64,000 nucleotides of DNA from Xenia sp. Carnegie-2017 (lineage: Eukaryota; Cnidaria; Anthozoa; Malacalcyonacea; Xeniidae), in NCBI RefSeq assembly GCF_021976095.1, contig NW_025813436.1, positions 6,367,307-6,431,306 on the forward strand, written 5' to 3'. Below, one piece after another: positions 56,617-64,000 of this stretch. The notes beneath the pieces are model-generated. The model did not search any database. It was not told the DNA's origin and saw only the letters and a list, made by a program, of their open reading frames with translations. Every line of letters begins with the position of its first letter. Within the stretch, counting starts at the first letter, position 1. The position numbers and the translations under genes are program-made.

Positions 56617-59600
56617 CATTCTCCCACTAAAGTAACACAGCTGTCTTTGTCCTTTGACAAACCTTTTTATGTAAATAGACAACACCTCCCCTAATAATTT
56701 GTTTAAGACTATAGTCTTCGTTTGTACAAAAATATTCATTAATGTATAATATGTAAGGGCCAATAATTTTGGGTACCTTTTGAAATGTGGTGTTGGCAAG
56801 ACGTATGAACCTACACACGCGTGTACTGTCCAAAGTCATCATAAAACAGGAAATAAGTCGTTCAATGATTTGAATATGACCGGCAAACATATAATAGCGT
56901 CAACGGTCATAGCTTTCTTCTAAAATTGCCCGAAAAAGTTTTCCTATATTGCAGCAACGGCATTTAGTCAAATTTGAGTTGAGAACTAGGCTTAACAAAT
57001 TCAGCTAAAGTCATTTCATTTTAAGATCTGTGAAATAATCAAAAAAGACATTTAAATGTGTAACAATCCAGCGCAAGGTAATAAAATACCCTGCAGCGAA
57101 AACAAACACGTTTCTGGCAGTCTTCAGTTTGACGATGATACTCACGTTTTAGGTTCGAGGAGCATTTAAATCTCAAGTGTTTCAAGTCGTAGATACATAG
57201 CTTGCACACACGAATGGCGATAGCATATCTGGGCAGAAATACTTTAGTGTACATCTAGACGAACAATAAGAAACGTAAAATGTCAAGGAAAACAGTAATT
57301 GTTGAAAACACAAGGTATTAGATAGTATCGTGGTCTATCAAAATATGTCGATGAATAATTTCATAAGTGATTTTCGGTTGTGACTCGTGACGTTGTCACA
57401 ATGACTTGCAAGGTAAGAATCCACTGATCTACATAGGCCTCTCTAGGCATAAGACCTCGTCATTCATTGACTTTGTACAGAGCAAACATGCGTAGTACGA
57501 TACCAACAAGACGATTTGGCAAAGATTAGAGGCCACAGGTTGAAATGACATAAAGGTAGGTGTCTTGATCTGCTGGTATTACGAACCAAATAGTTTCACT
57601 TATGGCACAAACTGACAATCATGAATCATGGTCAATGGAGTCTCGGGACTGAAATGGAGAGAGGAATAAAGAGAGAACGAATGAGAGAAAGAGATAGCAA
57701 TTGAGTAGTGGTTTGGATAACAAACTAAATGCACACGATTTTTTTTTAAAAAGTGTAAATCTTAAAAATAAAGAGAGTTGCGGAAAGCTGACAAATCTAC
57801 ATCATCGAATTCATCATGAAACGATGCATTATCGTATAAACCTGGCCATTTGTATACAAAATAAAAATACTTTATAACAAAATTTTCAAAAGTGCACTGA
57901 TTATATATTGTACTTTAACACATTCTAAATCAGAACAGCAATTTCAATATTACAACGGAAACAAGAAGACGTGACACAATAGCAGAGCACTAACGATACC
58001 CTGTGACATCTGTAAGTCATCAAAAAAATATATATTGACCTAGTACCAGCACGTCATTTGGTATACGGTGTCTTGATGATGTCACACGAGGTTCAAATGA
58101 AAATGAAGTATTTGCACAAGTGTTTTTGTAGACATAATGAATAATAGCAGAATAAATTTGAAGGACAGGAAGCTTCATTAACCTGATGTCACATAATGTT
58201 ATCAGAGAAAATGTGTATGTAAGAGCGGGGGCAAAATAAACAGACACACTGACACACAAGATGGCGTTTCTATAGTATTAGGGGCACTTAATAGAAAAAC
58301 CAGAAACCACCTGCAGGTCAATCGTGCATTTTTCAGTAATTTGCATTATCAAAATAAATGTTCAAAAAATACTTTAGTCTTAAATGAAAAATTTTGAAGC
58401 CTTCTTAAAAAAGCATTTGATTTGGACGCACTGACATTGACTTGTATTTCCAACAGGAATATATAACACTTAACATAACCGTAAGACAAGTGCATGTGCA
58501 TGGTGACGAGAGTGTCTGAATACGTGTGAGTTTTTGTTCGTGGTTGTGTGTTCTTTAATCGGTGAGGAAAGGTGGCGGGTGGTCTCCCCAGTGTAACCGA
58601 AGAATACATGGGAATTCCAATTACTATATCCAACACATAGCCGACATAAATATCGCTAAACAGTTATGGGCAGCAAGCTTAAAAACACAAATACACAAGT
58701 AAAGCTAATATATACGTCTGTAATGTCTTTTCATTACAAATACAGAATGAATGTGAAGCATTATAGTTAACCTCTACATTCAAGATGTTCATTTATCATT
58801 TCACAGAATAATGACGTGTCCTTTAGACAAGGAAGTGTAGCAATGAGATTGGGACCAACCCTATACGAAGTGCTGATATGGACACACGACTTTAATGATC
58901 CAAAAAATGCAATCATTGCCATGCAAGTGCAAAGAAATAAATATTAAAAGGACACGCGTGTTCCAACTTTACTAAAAAAACCCTTTTTATACGACACATA
59001 GCTCTTTGTTTCACTTACGCAAGCGAATCATGACATCACGTCAAAAAGCACGCAAGCAAATATGGTGTTGTGGACGCAGGTCGTTGATGTAATCCTATAA
59101 AAATCACGTGACAAATAAGGTGAAAAACTCGCTTGCGTCAGCGTCAGCGATGAATGCCGGTAGAATAAGATCAATACTTAGAGACTAATTTAGAGATGAA
59201 CTACCACAAAATAACCTATATTTAAATTTCAAATTAAAAGCGCAATCATGATATCGCACAAACACACCGAATTCAATAGCCACTCAATTATTCTGACCAT
59301 AAAAAAGGTGAAACGTTGGATAATGACATCAATTATTCCAAACACAGGCAATATCTTTAGAAAAAGCTTTTTCATCAATGTAGAGAATTCAGGATGGGAA
59401 GAGAATAGGGACAAATAGTTGAAATAACCAAAACCTGTTAACCTTAAAATATAATCGATTATTTTATAAAACTTATAACTACATCAAAAACGAACGATTT
59501 TCAGATGTTGTCCATACATTGACAAAAAACCTTGAACATTAAAGGGAACCCATGGAAGAGTCATTTCAAGTTCCAATTTTGCTGAAGTTGTTCATTAAAA

Positions 59601-61302
59601 TATCATTACCCAGGTTTCAAGCTTCTTAACAAAACAATAGAGAAATGAAGCATGACCATGGACGAAGCCAACATGTCTGTCAGACAAGTGTTGAGCACGG
59701 TTGGATAAATTTTCAATAAGTTTGTTGACGACCTGTTCTGGCCAAAAATTTTTTTACTAATTTGAGTTACGTCAAACACCAAGGGATAAGGTGCCTTAAC
59801 TTTATGACTTATTTCCTCTAAAGCCTAAAAAATGATAGAATTTACAGAAATTACCAACATGACCAATATCACTAATTCAATCGTGCCAATTATGACACAC
59901 AAAAGATATTGGACTTTATGAAGTCAAAAACTTTCAAGATGTTTCCATGCGATGTTTTAAAATTGAGGAAGAATATGATAAAAACTAAAATGAAACAAAT
60001 GCAAAAAAAACACTTATAAAAATACATTTGAAGACATACAATCCAATCATCCCAGTGACGAATACAAAGGATAAGTATAAAAAACTCTATTATCTACTGA
60101 TTGTTTTGTTTGGTATATTAACGGAAAATGTAATTATTTCATAATTCATATAACTAACATTGTTATGAATTCGACTTTAAAACGCTATGATTCCTGCTAT
60201 GATTTATTTCCACTAACGGTGAATCATGCTCTTGTGTGATGTCATGCATTTACTCCTGCTTAGTCGACGCTCAATATCACATTGTAAAAGTTATTTTTGT
60301 ATTTTTTGAATGAATAATGCACGTGTTAAACCAATTTCTAGTTGTTTTTAAAATAGTTTATTATTGCTTCGTTTGCATTTTTATTTGTGTAATTTGGTTT
60401 GGAATAAATCAACAAACTCTGTAAACACCTCACGTTCATTTGGAGTAAATATTTTTTGCATATTTAATTAGATCCGTTGAAAACAATTACAGAGTACAGA
60501 TAAATCTGATTCGTTAGATGCACTGCTGTGCGAAGGAACAGGCCGAAATTGGATAGTTAATTAATCACGGAATATGCCCAGCAAGTAAACACGGTTTTTC
60601 TTCTAGACGGATGGGAAGGACTATGATGTGAACTAATTATTTTTTCAATTAAGAACAAGTTTGACAGCCTCAACATTTTGTTAGAATGCTTGCACAAGAT
60701 AGCTGGTTTTATGTTGAAAAAATATTTCCCCTATCTTTAAAAGAATGAGACAAAATGAAAAGACACATGACATGAAGTCACTAGATAATAAACTTGTTTT
60801 GATGCCCAAAAGAGGCTGGTGTTGGTTTCTAACAGTTGAATATAAGAATTTTAATTATGACAGTCTAGACAAACACGGCAAACTGGAAAGAAAATTGTAC
60901 TTCGAAGATACGTACATGCCAAAAAATATCCAAACTATTGTTTTGCTTTGGGATGTTAACAAATTTTGTACTTTCCAACGCTCTACTAACTCTGTTAGGA
61001 TAAGACAAGAAAACATTCCTGACATAAAAACGACAGGCAATGACGAATAGCCATTAAGAAAGAAGACTTCGAAGCAGCAATTGCCACAAGAATTAATGAG
61101 GATACTACGATGGAATAAAGGTGTTCACAATAGGACTCTTAAGAGTTAACGATTACAAAGAACTAATTTATTCTGCTTCTTTAATGTGTACGAAAAGGTT
61201 GAGTGGTTTGCGGTACTAAGTGATATGAGCGTGTCTCATACCGATACAAACAGTGCGCACGCCCAAGACAAAAACACCTCCAACTGAATCGTATTAGAGA
61301 AG
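56617..61302. other. Long intergenic region between the PR/SET genes
   Basis: About 4.7 kb, AT-rich, with no recognisable gene or repeat array. A weak inverted pair ACGCAAGCGAAT / CTCGCTTGCGT lies at about 59019-59139, possibly an old MITE. The ORF at 60745-61050 is listed separately. Confidence 0.4.
60745..61050 (+). CDS. Unrecognised 101-codon ORF
   Basis: I do not recognise this. The composition looks protein-like (PKRGWCWFLTVEYKNFNYDS, MPKNIQTIVLLWDVNKF) and not repeat-derived. A second stretch directly after it in the +1 frame also reads sensibly (IAIKKEDFEAAIATRINED, to a stop near 61115). That suggests either a short intron or an old, broken host gene copy. No splice sites fit cleanly. 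Treat as uncertain. Confidence 0.25.
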   Translation: MRQNEKTHDMKSLDNKLVLMPKRGWCWFLTVEYKNFNYDSLDKHGKLERKLYFEDTYMPKNIQTIVLLWDVNKFCTFQRSTNSVRIRQENIPDIKTTGNDE

Positions 61303-64000
61303 ATGGCAATCACGGTAGAAAAGCATGTACCTTTGCTCGTCCAGATGTCAGCTAATAAAAAGGTCAGTTTCAATATTCTTCGCGCATTTGGCGAGTCGTA
61401 GCGTATACACAAAGCATAGACGCGACCTTTATAAATCGTGAGTAAATTTGATCAAGTGGGCATTGAAATGAACTGTCAATTTACAAATACACAGTATTAT
61501 AAAATGATAGGCAGTATCGCATGAACGATCTCACTAAACATAATGTTTCATTGATGAAATCTTCAATATTCGTGTATCTGGTTTGGCGCCTAATTTGAGT
61601 AAAAAGCATCGTATGCAAATTGTACAATAGTAATACTAAAACATTTGCATTGTTGTGCATGGCATTGTCTTAATAAATATATGGGGAAGGTTGTGAAGGT
61701 GTGTTTCTTTCCATATCAAACAAATTCAAAATTCAAAAATACGAATATGCAGCGTCGTTATCAACGGCGTTTCGGTTTGTCATAATGACCTTTGTAAGTG
61801 CTAATGTTCATGATCATAAAGGGTTGAGCAAAATATCCAGGGGTTAACAGATTGCAAGCGGGAAAATAGAAGAGCGGGTGCACTTGAGCAGATTTTCCTT
61901 CTCAACTGATAAAAAAGCAGTCAAATGAACAGTAGAGGCAAAAATGTGCTGTTTTAAAACGCTATGTAAAAGGTGTACTAAACACTTTAAACGCTCCAAG
62001 GATTTCTTAATGATGCGTTTAGTGTCGAAACGTTTGCGATTTTTCTGAAACCGAACTTGATGGTATTTCATATTAAAAAGCCAGAACATACTATGTGCAA
62101 TTCTAGTGCATCCTGACACCGCACTTTATTGTTCGTGTCCATAGAGGCAATGAAAAAGGAAATTGTGGAACATTCTAATACACAATCATAGTAATGTCAA
62201 ACATATCTGGCGTCTGACGTCAAGGATAAATACAAAGAAGTACCATAAAGAGTAAAGAAAATTCGTAGTCACCCATACAACAAATGCTTCCCAATGATCT
62301 TAATTTCCTTGTTCATGGGGACAGACCGACAAAAGTGCCGGCAACATTCACTAAAAAACATATAGCTTACATTTTGACCATTGATATTTTGTAACGGTTC
62401 ACTGACTGCTCTGAAGAGATATGCTAGAGTGTTTATTGACTTTGAGAAATGGAAAGTAGTAGGAAAGCACTGTCTCTGAGAAACTCCAGATTATCAATAT
62501 TCTTTCAAAGATATTCTTCACAATGAAATGGGATTACATAGATCTGCGCGTGCAACGCAATCAAATCATGCTAAGTATACCTAACCAATATCTTTAGGAA
62601 AACGATGTCATCACGCGGACACCCACGTCGTTTACTCAAGTAGGACGAACGGCAATGAACAAAATTTGCTCAATTCCATCTTCACTCAGAGAAAATACGT
62701 TTGACTTCACCACGGATGATCTGGACAGACAACTTTATGGAAGAAAAAGAGTGAAACCTATTGATGTTGAAGAAATAGCAAGAAAGAGAGAACTGTTGGA
62801 TAACGACCATCCTTCATACAAAAAAAGCAGTATGTAATTGCAATTTTCTTTTTTTTTCAAGACAAACTCCCTCATGATTGCAGATACATAGAAATAAAGA
62901 AATCGAATAATTGACAAAGAGTAGATTCAATATTACAAACGGACCAGAGGAATTCTTAAGTTACTCTGCGTTTATACAGATGAGTAATTCTTTTTTCCGG
63001 ATGATCTGACCTCATGTATTTTAATCCCATAACAATATCTTTGAATATCATGCATTGACACAAGAAAGTTCAACCATTAACTCATAAAAATCTGTGGCAG
63101 GAATCCTTACTGAAGATGAAGAGCTCGATGATATTGAAATGACATATTCCATTATGTCTTTTCCCAATGACGTTCAACTTTGTTTGTCGAGTATTCCTGG
63201 ACAAAAACTTGGGGTGTGTGCAAAAGACTTCATGCCTGTCGGCACATGGATCGGTCCATACGAAGGGAAACGAGTTGCCGAAGGACAATTAACAAGAGAG
63301 AAACGCGATTCTACCTTTTGTTGGGAGGTGAGTAACAATGAAATTTGAGAGATGTATTCAATAAACATTATTGAAAATTCGATATCAATTGCGAAAACAC
63401 TTGTTGATTTCCTCTCTGCTTCTCTTCCTGCTGACCCGTGGAAACATTGTAACGAAACAAACTTTGCCTCATTGACACTGTATTCTATCGTTCTTCTAAA
63501 TACTTCATGTTTTCCTGAGTGACTTTTGTCACAAATATTGCTTCCAAACGTTTTTATACTTTGGGAAACATCAGAATGTAGCATCGTTTAACCAACAATA
63601 GCTTCACAGGCTTAACATTCTACGTCACATGATTTTAAGATTTACAAAGATGGCAAGTTGGACCATTTCTTAGATGGTTCCGATGGCAACTCATCCAGTT
63701 GGATGCGCTATATAAGATGCGCACGAAATCGTTTCGAGCAAAACATGAACATGGTGCAGTATGGACCAAATATTTACTACCACTCGTTCAAAGATATTAT
63801 GCCTGGAGAGGAGTTGCTAGTGTGGTACGAAAGTCAATACGAACAATATTTCGGAATCCCCATGTTCATTAAACTATCCAGTTTTGGGAAAAAACCAACA
63901 AATTTAGCCATTAATCGCGGTAAGTTGAGATATGTTCCCAAGCATGCACAGTTAGAAAATATACAACTTCCCCAAGGAATGAATACGAGCAGAAAAAGAT
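61303..64000 (+). CDS. PR/SET-domain (PRDM-type) protein B, partial
   Basis: Exons 62598-62829, 63101-63327 and 63640-63919 are well supported. A first exon at 61303-61362 (MAITVEKHVPLLVQMSANKK, good Kozak, donor GTCAGT) joins in phase 0 and is tentative; ATG 62655 is the fallback start. The PR/SET domain reads VQLCLSSIPGQKLGVCAKDF, VGTWIGPYEGKRVAEG, FCWEIYKDGKLDHFLDGSD, SSWMRYIRCARNRFEQN, GEELLVWYESQYEQYFGIPM. Intron phases (1, 0, 1) and positions around the domain match gene A, so the two arose by tandem duplication. The gene continues past the window, so zinc fingers downstream cannot be excluded. Confidence 0.8.

Noticed and set aside
59019-59139. MITE defined by ACGCAAGCGA and TCGCTTGCGT
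   Set aside because: Only about 10 bp pair well and no target duplication is visible.

Overview
This is eukaryotic nuclear DNA. The coding sequence is cut into many short exons by small GT-AG introns, mostly 50-200 bp. The window is strongly AT-rich, and every recognisable gene is an animal one: semaphorin, ARNT, RASA1, DENND4, PRDM-type PR/SET. Short introns, AT richness and abundant small inverted-repeat elements suit an early-branching animal such as a sponge or cnidarian. That placement is inference; nothing here fixes the phylum. Exon models were built by hand from splice sites, protein-family similarity and reading phase. Each complete model keeps one open frame through all junctions.

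Layout: semaphorin-like transmembrane receptor (+, 115-8005); AAGAB/p34 (+, 8718-10357); ARNT (-, 10826-14652); DENND4 (+, 15770-26168), head to head with ARNT; RASA1/p120-RasGAP (+, 26508-33887); a CCPG1-like single-pass membrane protein with an LC3-interaction-like motif (+, 34634-37526); USE1 SNARE (-, 37745-38917), tail to tail with the CCPG1-like gene. Next comes a repeat-rich block (39-46 kb) dominated by a 5.8-kb near-palindrome. After it lie a small membrane-anchored protein with Frizzled-CRD-like cysteine spacing (+, 46672-47875), NUDT12 (+, 48332-50726), a C18orf32-like micro-protein (+, 51223-52439), and two tandem PR/SET genes (+, 54497-56616 and 61303 to the window end).

The genes do not form an operon or one pathway. 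Several belong to membrane traffic (AAGAB, DENND4, USE1, the CCPG1-like protein) and several to signalling (semaphorin, RASA1, CRD protein), with three DNA- or chromatin-facing regulators (ARNT and the two PR/SET genes). This is an ordinary mixed animal neighbourhood.

The most unusual items are: (i) the 5.8-kb inverted-repeat element, whose arms each carry three tRNA-like A/B-box modules and no recognisable protein; (ii) a semaphorin with a Thr-rich insert in its last sema blade and a SEA domain with a GSVI motif before the membrane; (iii) an inverted-repeat element in a DENND4 intron filled with about 39 copies of a 41/42-bp minisatellite; (iv) intronic minisatellites whose unit resembles a splice donor (12-bp unit) or acceptor (65-bp unit); (v) paired PR/SET genes with no zinc finger in the sequence visible.
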